From contig JAAVAG010000030.1 of assembly GCA_014804185.1 (NCBI GenBank), positions 1 to 10,161 of the forward strand: DNA of 10,161 nt. The letters run 5' to 3'. The stretch is from Lachnospiraceae bacterium (lineage in GTDB: Bacteria > Bacillota > Clostridia > Lachnospirales > Lachnospiraceae). Position numbers and translations under genes: made by a program. This document shows positions 1 through 7,314 of this stretch, in pieces; position 1 is the stretch's first letter; each line of letters opens with the position of its first letter. The notes under the pieces are model-generated. The model was not told the DNA's origin. It was given only the letters and a program-made list of their open reading frames with translations, and ran no database searches.

Positions 1-218
1 ATGAAAGCATGGATGCTAAAGTGGCCGGGATCAACACAGCCCGGCTGAACGTACAGCCGTATACGGATATCGCGGATCTCTCTTACAGGCTGGACGGAAA
101 CAATGTAGATATAGAGACCGAAAACGTGATGCTGGCGGAGAATCAGGTGAAATACCAGGGGTTGATCGCAAGCATCAACCAGGAATTCGCTAACCTGCAG
201 TTAGTGATGAGAAAGTAA
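1..218 (+). CDS. flgB: FlgB, flagellar proximal rod protein (C-terminal part only)
   Basis: The reading frame is open from the window edge (first full codon at base 3) to a TAA at 216-218, so only about the last 71 residues are present and the true start lies upstream. The visible part carries the typical FlgB C-terminus: a segment reading LDGNNVDIETENVMLAENQ followed by a helix ending in LQLVMRK. In the FlgB family this region forms the C-terminal helix that packs with the N-terminal helix in the rod. FlgB is secreted through the flagellar export gate and forms the proximal rod with FlgC, on top of the FliE adaptor. The stop codon is fused to the flgC ribosome site (AAGGAGGAG, 217-225), so the two genes are almost certainly co-translated. 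Identity is firm from the motif and from the following flgC and fliE. Confidence 0.95.
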   Translation, partial: ESMDAKVAGINTARLNVQPYTDIADLSYRLDGNNVDIETENVMLAENQVKYQGLIASINQEFANLQLVMRK

Positions 219-230
219 GGAGGAGAGCGT

Positions 231-677
231 ATGAGCATGTTTACCGCGTTTAATATTAATGCGTCGGGAATGACTGCGCAAAGGTACCGCATGGATATCA
301 TTGCCGAGAATGTCGCCAATGCATCCACCACCAGGACGGCGGACGGAACTCCTTACCGCAGAAAAGTAGTGACATTTCAGGAAAAGAGTTCCTCCCCAAC
401 CTCTTTTAACTGGGTGTTGAAACGGGAAAAAGACAACTACACGGGAAAAGGTGTGAAAGTGAGTTCGGTGCAGGAGGATACCTGGACACCGGAGAAACTG
501 GTCTATGATCCGTCCCATCCTGACGCGGATGAAAACGGCTATGTCACACTGCCCAATGTCAACATTGTTACGGAAATGACAAATCTGATCGATGCCAGCC
601 GTTCCTATGAGGCAAACTCAACGGCGTTTACGGCGAGCAAGTCCATGGCGCTGAAGGGACTCGAAATCGCACAGTAA
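231..677 (+). CDS. flgC: FlgC, flagellar proximal rod protein
   Basis: A 148-residue protein of the usual FlgC length. The N-terminal rod-family helix (about residues 5-35) contains the NxxNAS-type pattern expected of axial proteins (INASGMTAQRYRMDIIAENV). It is followed by PYRRKVVTFQE, a strongly FlgC-like stretch. The C-terminal segment (about 104-148) contains YVTLPNVNIVTEMTNLIDA and SRSYEAN, the hallmark of FlgC. There is no cleaved signal peptide, as expected for a substrate of the flagellar type III export apparatus. Known role: polymerises with FlgB above the MS ring to form the proximal rod. The start at 231 is preceded by AAGGAGG at 217-223 with a 7-base spacer; that ribosome site overlaps the flgB stop. 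Confidence 0.98.
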   Translation: MSMFTAFNINASGMTAQRYRMDIIAENVANASTTRTADGTPYRRKVVTFQEKSSSPTSFNWVLKREKDNYTGKGVKVSSVQEDTWTPEKLVYDPSHPDADENGYVTLPNVNIVTEMTNLIDASRSYEANSTAFTASKSMALKGLEIAQ

Positions 678-714
678 CGGAGAGAACAGATACATAGAAA
701 GGGATGAGGGTTAA

Positions 715-1071
715 ATGGATTTATCAGCAATCAGCGGGTTGCAGCAGCTTGGCTCGACCGGCGGGGTGAATTATGCCTCCGGACTGACGGATATGAGCCT
801 TCTGGCGGATGTCGTGAAAACAGACAAAGCGGAGACAGACGGCACCATGTTCGATGCTTTTCTGGATATGGCGATATCCAATATAAAAACGACAAATAAT
901 TATCTGTCTGACTGGGAGAACGAAGAGATTAAGTGGTCGCTGGGTGAGACAGAGAATGCGCATGACCTGACTATTGCCCTGCAGAAAGCCTCCACTGCGC
1001 TGCAGTATACTGTGGCGATCAGAGATAAGCTGTTGGATGCATATAAGGAAATCATGAATATGCAGATTTAA
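715..1071 (+). CDS. fliE: FliE, MS ring-rod junction protein
   Basis: A 118-residue protein, slightly longer than the roughly 100-residue family norm because of a Gly/Ser-rich N-terminus. The C-terminal half (about 45-118) is clearly FliE: FDAFLDMAISNIKTTN, then ENAHDLTIALQKASTALQYT, ending in RDKLLDAYKEIMNMQI. That ending matches the conserved FliE terminus that packs against rod proteins. In the known structure FliE joins the FliF ring and export gate to FlgB/FlgC and is an early export substrate. The 37-base gap after flgC holds only the ribosome site (GATGAGGG just before the ATG); I see no promoter or terminator there. Confidence 0.96.
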   Translation: MDLSAISGLQQLGSTGGVNYASGLTDMSLLADVVKTDKAETDGTMFDAFLDMAISNIKTTNNYLSDWENEEIKWSLGETENAHDLTIALQKASTALQYTVAIRDKLLDAYKEIMNMQI

Positions 1072-1102
1072 GTAAAGGCCAGAAGGATCGAGGACGAGGG
1101 AC

Positions 1103-2701
1103 ATGCAGGAAAAAGCAAAAGAACTTTTACAGAAAGTTCTTGACTGGTGGAATAGATTTACATCAAAACAGAAGACTGTGATCATCGGCATCGCGGCAGT
1201 AGTGGTGTTTACTTTTGCTATTCTGATTTATGTTTTTACCAAACCGCAGTACACCGTGTGGCGGACCTGTGAGACGACAACGGAAGCATCGGAAGTGCGG
1301 CAGATACTGGAGGATGCCGAGGTCACATATGAGATATCCTCCGACGCGCTGGTGATCAGGGTTCTTACCAGCCAGCTGGGGCAGGCGAATCTGGCGCTGG
1401 GCGCAGCGGGCTATATGCCGGACGCCTGGGGAATTGATAATGTGACAAGCGGCGGCTTTTCCACCACGGAGGCGGATAAGCAGCGCAGATATAAGGTTTA
1501 TCTGGAAAACCAGCTGTCGGGAGCCATACGGTCGCTGAATGCCGTAAAGGATGCCGAGGTGATTCTGACAATTCCGGATCAGAATGGAACGCTTCTGGCT
1601 TCAAAGGAAGAGACGTCTGCTTCCATCAAGCTGGCGCTGAGAGATAAGTTTACAACGGATCAGGCGGCCACCATTGCCAGGGCGGTTGCGACGGCGCTGG
1701 GAAATACCAGTACGGCCAACATCACCATCTGGGATACGGACGCCAATCTGCTCTTCTCCGGCGAGGAGGAATATACGCTGGCCGGTATAACCAGCAGTAT
1801 GATGGAATTTCGGGCGCAGGCGGAACAGCAGTTATCCGCCGATGTGCAGAAGATGCTTCTTGGTACGAAGCAGTTTGACCTGGTGACGGTTACCGGAAAT
1901 CTGGTTATGGACTATTCCAGCTATGAGGAGGCGATCCATGAGTATTCGGTGCCGGATGGAAAGGATCAGGGATATTATTCCCACAGGGATGAACTTAACT
2001 CCAGCAATTCGGGAACCAGCGGCGGTGTTCCCGGCACCGATTCCAACGATGAGTCGGGATATCTGTGGCAGACGGGAGAGAACAGCGAGTCCAGCCAGAG
2101 TGAGACGTCCACGGATTATCTGGTGAATGAATATATGAAAAAAATCTCCACGACACCCGGGGTGATCAAATACAATGAATCCGGCGTGTCCGTCTCGGCT
2201 ATCCGCTATCGCGTGATCAAAGAGGGCGATGCAAAGAAACAGGGGCTTTTGGCAGGGATCAGCTGGGCCGAGTACAAGGCCATGAACGATCAGGCCGTCA
2301 AGATGGAAGTGGATCAGGATATGTACAGCGCGGTGGCAAACGCTACCGGCATTTCGGTGGACAGAATTACGATTCTGGCGTATGAAGTGCCCATTTTTGC
2401 CGATGCGGAAGGCTGGAATGTGGAAGTGACGGATGTTCTTTCCATCGTCCTGATCATCATTATACTGGCACTGCTGGTGCTGGTGGTACTGCGGAGCATG
2501 ATGGGCAAAAAAGAGACTGTTTCGGAGGAAGAGGAACTTTCTGTGGAAAACCTGATGCAGTCTTCTCCGGAGCCTGTGGTTGAAAGCATTGAGGCCGAAG
2601 AGAAGTCAGAGACCAGAAAATTGATTGAAAAATTTGTGGATGATAATCCGGAGGCGGCGGCAAATCTGCTTCGCAACTGGCTGAATGAGGACTGGGGGTA
2701 A
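1103..2701 (+). CDS. fliF: FliF, flagellar MS-ring protein
   Basis: A 532-residue protein of normal family length. It has a short cytoplasmic N-terminus, a first membrane helix at about residues 25-46 (VIIGIAAVVVFTFAILIYVF), and the periplasmic-side ring-building domains including LGAAGYMP and GGFSTTEADKQRRY. A Ser/Gly/Asn/Glu-rich loop runs from about 285 to 337, as FliF proteins often show in the beta-collar/RBM3 region. A second membrane helix lies at about 445-466. The cytoplasmic tail (about 497-532, containing RKLIEKFVDDNPEAAANLLR and ending NWLNEDWG) is the FliG-binding segment seen across the family. FliF oligomerises to form the MS ring, which houses the export gate and carries FliG. 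The start follows GAGG at 1090-1093. fliG begins six bases after the stop. Confidence 0.98.
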   Translation: MQEKAKELLQKVLDWWNRFTSKQKTVIIGIAAVVVFTFAILIYVFTKPQYTVWRTCETTTEASEVRQILEDAEVTYEISSDALVIRVLTSQLGQANLALGAAGYMPDAWGIDNVTSGGFSTTEADKQRRYKVYLENQLSGAIRSLNAVKDAEVILTIPDQNGTLLASKEETSASIKLALRDKFTTDQAATIARAVATALGNTSTANITIWDTDANLLFSGEEEYTLAGITSSMMEFRAQAEQQLSADVQKMLLGTKQFDLVTVTGNLVMDYSSYEEAIHEYSVPDGKDQGYYSHRDELNSSNSGTSGGVPGTDSNDESGYLWQTGENSESSQSETSTDYLVNEYMKKISTTPGVIKYNESGVSVSAIRYRVIKEGDAKKQGLLAGISWAEYKAMNDQAVKMEVDQDMYSAVANATGISVDRITILAYEVPIFADAEGWNVEVTDVLSIVLIIIILALLVLVVLRSMMGKKETVSEEEELSVENLMQSSPEPVVESIEAEEKSETRKLIEKFVDDNPEAAANLLRNWLNEDWG

Positions 2702-2707
2702 TCTGTC

Positions 2708-3724
2708 ATGGCAAAAGAGGCGGATAATAATCTGAGGGGCCTGCAGAAAGCGGCGATTCTGTTGATCGTACTGGGACCGGAACGTTCCGCGGGTATTTTT
2801 AAACATCTGAAAGAAGAAGAAATAGAAGAACTTACACTGGAGATTGCAAACACCAGGAGTATAACGCCCCAGGTGAAAGACGATATTCTCAATGAGTTTT
2901 ATGAAGTCTGTCTGGCACAGCAGTATATCGCGGAGGGCGGCATCGGCTACGCCAAGGAACTTCTGGAAAATGCGCTGGGTGCTGAAAAAGCGGTAGAGGT
3001 GATCGGCAAGCTTACGGCATCCCTGCAGGTACGTCCTTTTGAATTTATTAAAAAGACGGATGCGGCGCAGCTTCTGAACTTTATACAGGATGAACATCCG
3101 CAGACGATTGCGCTTATTTTGTCGTATCTGGCGCCTGGGCAGTCGGCGATGCTCATCTCCGCACTGCCGCCTGAGAGGCAGGCTGATGTGGCGAAGCGTA
3201 TCGCGATCATGGACAGAACCAGTCCGGATGTAATTAAAGAGGTGGAAAAAGTGCTGGAATCAAAGCTGTCCTCTCTGATGAATCAGGATTATACGATTAT
3301 CGGCGGCGTGGACGCTGTTGTGGAAATACTGAACACGGTGGATCGCACGACGGAAAAACATATTATGGAAACACTGGAGATCGAAGAGCCGGAACTGGCG
3401 GACGAAATCCGCAAGAAAATGTTTGTGTTCGAAGATATCCTGCTGTTGGACAACAGAGCGATTCAGCGCGTGCTGCGTGATGTGGATAACAACGACCTGG
3501 CAATTGCGCTTAAGAGCGCGAATGAGCAGGTACAGACCGCGATATTTGACAATATGTCCAAGCGTCTTGTGGTGATGATCAAAGAGGACATGGAATTTAT
3601 GGGACCTGTCCGTATGAAAGACGTGGAGGAAGCGCAGCAGAAGATCGTAAATGTTATAAGGAAACTGGAGGACGCCGGCGAGATTGTGATATCCAGAGGC
3701 GGAGGTGACGAAATCGTTGTCTAG
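2708..3724 (+). CDS. fliG: FliG, flagellar motor switch protein
   Basis: A 338-residue protein of standard length with all three FliG regions. The N-terminal domain binds FliF (LRGLQKAAILLIVLG, residues 9-23). The middle domain has the EHPQ motif (129-132, in DEHPQTIALILSYL) used to bind FliM. The C-terminal torque domain has GGVDAVVEILN (199-209), MFVFEDILLLDNRAIQRVL (238-256) and GPVRMKDVE (299-307). The charged residues around 236-269 form the stator-facing torque helix. FliG forms the top of the C ring and converts ion flow through MotA/MotB into rotation. A run of G at 2694-2698 serves as ribosome site, inside the end of fliF. The end of fliG contains the fliH ribosome site and overlaps the fliH start. 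Confidence 0.99.
   Translation: MAKEADNNLRGLQKAAILLIVLGPERSAGIFKHLKEEEIEELTLEIANTRSITPQVKDDILNEFYEVCLAQQYIAEGGIGYAKELLENALGAEKAVEVIGKLTASLQVRPFEFIKKTDAAQLLNFIQDEHPQTIALILSYLAPGQSAMLISALPPERQADVAKRIAIMDRTSPDVIKEVEKVLESKLSSLMNQDYTIIGGVDAVVEILNTVDRTTEKHIMETLEIEEPELADEIRKKMFVFEDILLLDNRAIQRVLRDVDNNDLAIALKSANEQVQTAIFDNMSKRLVVMIKEDMEFMGPVRMKDVEEAQQKIVNVIRKLEDAGEIVISRGGGDEIVV
3701..3708 (+). promoter_or_regulatory. Ribosome binding site deciding the fliH start
   Basis: GGAGGTGA lies inside the last codons of fliG and is an excellent match to the 16S rRNA anti-Shine-Dalgarno partner AAGGAGGTGA. It has no usable spacing to the GTG at 3705, because that codon sits inside the site itself. It is 8 bases from the TTG at 3717. 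This favours TTG at 3717 as the fliH start. Confidence 0.7.
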
Positions 3725-4589
3725 CAACGTGCTGAAATATCATTGTGCCTATGTAAAGGAAGAAGAAAAAAGGGTAATTGATTCCAATGAATTTGTCGCC
3801 AGAAAGCTGGGCAAGCTGCTTGTGACAAAGGCGGACGCGGGTACGGACGGAGAGTTTATGTGCGGTCTTGACGCGCAGCGTCTGGAGGGTGTGTTTCCGA
3901 CGGAAGCCGGAGAGGAGGGCGCCGAAGGAATTTCCCATATTATTAAGGCGCAGTCGGACGAAACGGCCAGGCGGGAAGAGGAAGCGCAGCAGCTGCTGCA
4001 GGAGGCCCGGGAAGAGGCGGAGCGGATCAGACAGGAAGCGCGGGCTTCTCTGGAACAGGAGCGCCAGCGTGTCCTGGCGGAGGCCAAAGAGACCGGATAC
4101 CGTGAGGGTTCGCAGCGCGCCATGCAGGAATACCAACAAAAGCAGCAGCAGCTGGAACAGGAACTGAACCGGCGCACGCAGCAGCTGGAGTCTGAGTATC
4201 AGCAGCAGATAGACAAATTGGAACCGGAGTTTATCGATACACTGACCGGTATTTATGAACATATCTTTCATGTGGATCTGCAGAATTACCGTGAGATACT
4301 GGTATTTCTGATAGGATCGGCGCTGCGGAAAGCCGAGGGCGGCAGAGACTTCATTGTCCATGTGTCCTCCGAGGATTATCCGTATGTCAGTATGCAGAAA
4401 AAGCAGCTTATGGCGGGAGTCGGCGCACCCGGCGCTGTCGTGGAAATCATAGAGGATGCGGCGGTGGGCAGAAATGAATGCCTGATTGAGACGAATAACG
4501 GTATCTTCGACTGTGGTCTGGAGACGGAATTGCAGGAACTGGCGAAGAAGTTGAAACTGCTGTCCTATGAGCGGCCGGCGGAAAACTGA
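3717..4589 (+). CDS. fliH: FliH, flagellar export ATPase regulator/stator
   Basis: From the TTG at 3717 this gives 290 residues; an upstream GTG at 3705 would add four. TTG is preferred because GGAGGTGA (3701-3708) then has an 8-base spacer, and the product begins M-S-S-N-V-L-K as many clostridial FliH proteins do. The central part (about 75-175) is a long Glu/Gln/Arg-rich coiled coil (for example EEAQQLLQEAREEAERIRQE), including alanine-spaced repeats. The C-terminal domain (about 180-285) has the FliH/V-ATPase-E-like pattern with VVEIIEDAAVGRNECLIETN followed by NGIFDCGLE. Two FliH bind one FliI, hold it inactive and bring it to the export gate and C ring. The gene overlaps the end of fliG by eight bases, implying translational coupling. 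Confidence 0.93.
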   Translation: MSSNVLKYHCAYVKEEEKRVIDSNEFVARKLGKLLVTKADAGTDGEFMCGLDAQRLEGVFPTEAGEEGAEGISHIIKAQSDETARREEEAQQLLQEAREEAERIRQEARASLEQERQRVLAEAKETGYREGSQRAMQEYQQKQQQLEQELNRRTQQLESEYQQQIDKLEPEFIDTLTGIYEHIFHVDLQNYREILVFLIGSALRKAEGGRDFIVHVSSEDYPYVSMQKKQLMAGVGAPGAVVEIIEDAAVGRNECLIETNNGIFDCGLETELQELAKKLKLLSYERPAEN

Positions 4590-4609
4590 TAAAATCTGGG
4601 TGAGGCGGA

Positions 4610-5929
4610 TTGAACACACTGAATGTGGATTTTTCAAAATACAGCAAAATAGCGGAGCAAAGCTTTTTTAGTAAGCTGGGGAAAGTAGTGAACGTGGTAG
4701 GGCTTACCATTGAATCGGCAGGTCCCGATGCAAGACTGGGGGATATATGCCAAATTTTTCCGGAAGATGAATCGGCCAGACCGATTATGGCGGAAGTGGT
4801 AGGCTTTAAGGATAACAAAACACTGCTTATGCCCTATGAATCCGTGGATGGCATTGGGGCAGGCTGCAGGGTGCGGAACACCGGCAGCCCGCTTTTTGTG
4901 GAAGTGAGTGACGGTCTTCTGGGGATGAGCCTGGACGGGCTGGGACGGCCGTCCGACGGCAGAAAGCTGCCGAAGGGCAGAGCGTATTCCGTGGAGGCAC
5001 AGCCGCCGGATGCCATGAGCCGGACGATCATCAGCGAGGTACTCTCCCTGGGAGTCAAGGCGGTGGATGGACTGATTACGGTGGGAAAGGGCCAGCGTAT
5101 CGGCATTTTTGCCGGATCCGGAGTGGGAAAGTCCACGCTGATGGGGATGTTTGCGCGAAATACCAAAGCGGATATTAACGTGATTGCCCTGATTGGAGAG
5201 CGCGGCAGGGAAGTCCGGGAATTTATAGAGAGAGACCTTGGTGAAGAGGGAATGAGACGATCCGTGGTGGTGGTGGCCACTTCTGATAAACCGGCGCTGG
5301 AAAGGAAAAAGGCAGCGCAGACCGCGACGGCCATCGCAGAGTACTTCCGGGACCAGGGAAAGGATGTGCTTCTCATGATGGATTCGCTTACCCGCTTTTC
5401 CATGGCGCAGAGGGAGATCGGGCTGGCCAGCGGGGAGCCGCCGGTGACAAGGGGCTATCCCCCCAGCGTGTACTCAGAAATGCCCAAACTTCTGGAGCGG
5501 GCAGGGAGAGCGTCCAGAGGTTCCATAACCGGACTGTATACGGTTCTGGTGGACGGCGATGATTTTAACGAGCCTATTACTGACACTGCCAGAAGTATTC
5601 TGGACGGGCATATTATGCTCAGCCGGAAACTGGGACATAAAAATCACTATCCTGCCATCGACATACTGCAGAGCATTTCCAGATGTATGAGTCAGATTGC
5701 CTCCGCTGATCACAAGAAAGCGGCTGGAAAGCTGAAAAACGTAATGGCGACTTACAGTGAGGCCGAGGATCTGATCAATATCGGCGCCTATAAAGCGGGC
5801 AGCAACGCGGAGATCGATTATGCCATTGCCAAAATCGGAGCGGTGAACCAGTTTTTATGTCAGGACGTGGAAGAAAAATTTGATTATGAGCAGACTTTGA
5901 AGCTGTTGAAGGGATTGTTCGAGGGGTAA
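4610..5929 (+). CDS. fliI: FliI, flagellum-specific export ATPase
   Basis: A 439-residue ATPase of normal length, related to F1-ATPase beta. Walker A is GSGVGKST (residues 169-176). GERGREVREF (196-205) carries the catalytic-glutamate region. Walker B is DVLLMMDS (252-259). The alpha/beta family signature is PPSVYSEMPKLLERAGR (284-300). SLTRFSMAQREIGLASGEPP (259-278) is typical of FliI and type III ATPases. FliI hexamers hydrolyse ATP at the base of the export gate to help unload chaperones and substrates, under control of FliH and FliJ. The start is TTG at 4610, preceded by GGGTGAGG (4598-4605); no in-frame ATG occurs close by, and a GTG at 4625 is a less likely alternative. It lies 20 bases after fliH, consistent with co-transcription. 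Confidence 0.98.
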   Translation: MNTLNVDFSKYSKIAEQSFFSKLGKVVNVVGLTIESAGPDARLGDICQIFPEDESARPIMAEVVGFKDNKTLLMPYESVDGIGAGCRVRNTGSPLFVEVSDGLLGMSLDGLGRPSDGRKLPKGRAYSVEAQPPDAMSRTIISEVLSLGVKAVDGLITVGKGQRIGIFAGSGVGKSTLMGMFARNTKADINVIALIGERGREVREFIERDLGEEGMRRSVVVVATSDKPALERKKAAQTATAIAEYFRDQGKDVLLMMDSLTRFSMAQREIGLASGEPPVTRGYPPSVYSEMPKLLERAGRASRGSITGLYTVLVDGDDFNEPITDTARSILDGHIMLSRKLGHKNHYPAIDILQSISRCMSQIASADHKKAAGKLKNVMATYSEAEDLINIGAYKAGSNAEIDYAIAKIGAVNQFLCQDVEEKFDYEQTLKLLKGLFEG

Positions 5930-5935
5930 AGAGAT

Positions 5936-6388
5936 ATGGCCAGGTTTCGTTACCGGATGCAGAGTATCTTAAATATCAAACTGAAGATGGAAACGCAGGC
6001 GAAACAGGAGTTTGCCATGGCGAAAATTGCGCTGGACAACGAAGAACAGAAACTGCAGAATCTTGTAGAGCGCAGGCTGAGTTATGAGGACGAGGCGCGC
6101 AGGCTTCTGTACGGAGGACTGCATGTCAATAAAATCCGGGAGAGCAAAGAGGCGGTCCGGTGTATGGATGAGTATATCCGCGAGCAGGAAAAGCGGGTAC
6201 AGAAAGCACAGGAACTGCTGGAGAGGGCCAGAGTCAGGCTGCAGGAGGTCATGATGGAGCGAAAGACACACGAGAAACTGCGGGAAAAAGCGTTCGAGGA
6301 GTTTCTGCAGGAGGAAAGCCGCAGGGAAAGCAAGGAAATCGACGAGTTGACCAGCTATACATATGGACAGAAAGCAGGTGAAGTATAA
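5936..6388 (+). CDS. fliJ: FliJ, flagellar export ATPase stalk/chaperone-escort protein
   Basis: A 150-residue, highly charged, almost entirely helical protein, close to the family's usual 145-150. The N-terminus FRYRMQSILNIKLKMETQAK is the diagnostic FliJ opening. The rest is a two-stranded antiparallel coiled-coil pattern rich in Glu, Arg, Lys and Gln, with a turn probably near residues 58-66 (LLYGGLHVN). In the known complex FliJ sits in the FliI hexamer pore like the gamma subunit of F1, links it to FlhA and recycles export chaperones. GAGGGG at 5921-5926, within the end of fliI, is the ribosome site. The TAA stop overlaps the ATG of the next gene (TAATG). Confidence 0.93.
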   Translation: MARFRYRMQSILNIKLKMETQAKQEFAMAKIALDNEEQKLQNLVERRLSYEDEARRLLYGGLHVNKIRESKEAVRCMDEYIREQEKRVQKAQELLERARVRLQEVMMERKTHEKLREKAFEEFLQEESRRESKEIDELTSYTYGQKAGEV

Positions 6389-7272
6389 TGGCGAAGAATG
6401 CAAAGGCGGCTGCTGAGGTAGACGAGCAGCCCATGGACAGACAGACTCTGGAGGATGAGAAGAAAAAATTAAAGAATGATAAAAAGCAGCAGAAAAAAGA
6501 GGCAAAGAGGCGGGCAAAGGAACTTGCTGAACAGGAATCTTCATTGGGAGACGAGGAGTCGGGCGGCGTACTCACTTTTCTGGTGACAGTGGCCATTGTC
6601 CTTGTCTGGCTTGGCATTATATGCGTTGTGATCAAACTGGATGTGGGCGGTTTTGGATCTGGCGTGCTGGCGCCGCTTTTGAAAGATGTGCCGGTGGTGA
6701 ACAAAATCCTGCCGGAGGAGAAGCAGACTGTGCCCGAGGATGGGGACAGTATATCGAATCCTGAGGGATATACGCTGGAGGAGGCGCTTGCCAGGATCAG
6801 CCAGCTGGAGGCGCAGCTGGAGCAGGCCCAGGGGGGAACTTTGAGTAAGGACGAAGAAATCGCCTCGCTGAAAGCGGAGAACGCGAGACTGCAGGAGTTT
6901 GAAAATAAGCAGGTGGAGTTCCAGCGCATAAAGACGGAATTTTTTGAGGACGTGATCTATGCGGAGAACGGACCGGGGCCGGAGGAGTTCAGAAAATATT
7001 TTGAGGCGATGGATCCCACTACGGCGGAATATCTGTATAAGCAGGTGGTGAAACAGCTGGAGGAAAGCGAAGAGTTTAAAGAATACGCATCTTCTTTTGC
7101 GGTGATGAAACCCAAATCGGCGGCCACGATCTTGGAGTCGATGACAGACAGTATGGATCTGGTGGTCAGGATTCTGAATACACTGAGCGCACAGGAGAGA
7201 GCGGAAATCCTGCAGAACATGTCTGCGGAGGTGGCTGCAAAACTGATGAAAAGTATGGATCCGGAGTCTTAA
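6388..7272 (+). CDS. MotE/YlxF-like flagellar membrane protein with MgtE_N-type C-terminal domain
   Basis: A 294-residue protein without an agreed function. Residues 1-58 are very rich in Lys, Glu and Ala and would be cytoplasmic. Residues 61-83 form one membrane helix (VLTFLVTVAIVLVWLGIICV). A linker with several prolines is followed by a coiled coil at about 128-180 (EEALARISQLEAQLEQAQ). The C-terminal part (about 200-294) looks like an MgtE_N/MotE helical domain: MDPTTAEYLYKQ, MKPKSAATILESM, LNTLSAQERAEILQNMS, with repeated M-x-P or xLS helix starts. Such genes sit between fliJ and fliK in many Firmicutes (ylxF in Bacillus subtilis). By the positive-inside rule, the C-terminal part should be outside the membrane. 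Its ATG overlaps the fliJ stop. Family assignment is by recognition of the pattern; function is not known. Confidence 0.8.
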   Translation: MAKNAKAAAEVDEQPMDRQTLEDEKKKLKNDKKQQKKEAKRRAKELAEQESSLGDEESGGVLTFLVTVAIVLVWLGIICVVIKLDVGGFGSGVLAPLLKDVPVVNKILPEEKQTVPEDGDSISNPEGYTLEEALARISQLEAQLEQAQGGTLSKDEEIASLKAENARLQEFENKQVEFQRIKTEFFEDVIYAENGPGPEEFRKYFEAMDPTTAEYLYKQVVKQLEESEEFKEYASSFAVMKPKSAATILESMTDSMDLVVRILNTLSAQERAEILQNMSAEVAAKLMKSMDPES

Positions 7273-7296
7273 GAAATCCGATGAATGAGCCGATAT
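7270..7296 (+). promoter_or_regulatory. Candidate sigma-28 (SigD/FliA) promoter for fliK
   Basis: The box GCCGATAT at 7289-7296 is an exact match to the Bacillus SigD minus-10 consensus. TAAG at 7270-7273 stands exactly 15 bases upstream, against the consensus TAAA-N15-GCCGATAT. The minus-35 element includes the stop codon (TAA, 7270-7272) of the upstream gene, so part of its match is forced. Transcription would begin around 7303, giving fliK a leader of about 80 bases. I found no other exact GCCGATAT on this strand of the window. The consensus is established; use in this organism is inferred. Confidence 0.7.
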
Positions 7297-7314
7297 AAAA
7301 AGCAGGATTTTATA
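7294..7314. repeat. Perfect A/T inverted repeat at the candidate start site
   Basis: TATAAAA (7294-7300) and TTTTATA (7308-7314) form a perfect 7-base inverted repeat around a 7-base centre. It overlaps the end of the candidate minus-10 box and spans the predicted transcription start. It could be a repressor site, a duplex-melting region, or chance in an A/T-rich stretch. It has no G/C stem and is not a terminator. Confidence 0.35.

Noticed and set aside
2000..2115. Ser/Gly/Asn-rich segment of fliF as an insertion
   Set aside because: FliF proteins commonly have a low-complexity loop at this position between the ring domains and the second membrane helix, and the frame and total length are normal.
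3654..4637. Long reverse-strand open frame of 327 codons
   Set aside because: It is antisense to fliH, and its Leu/Gln/Arg-rich translation mirrors the Glu/Gln coiled-coil codons. No ribosome site or family pattern.
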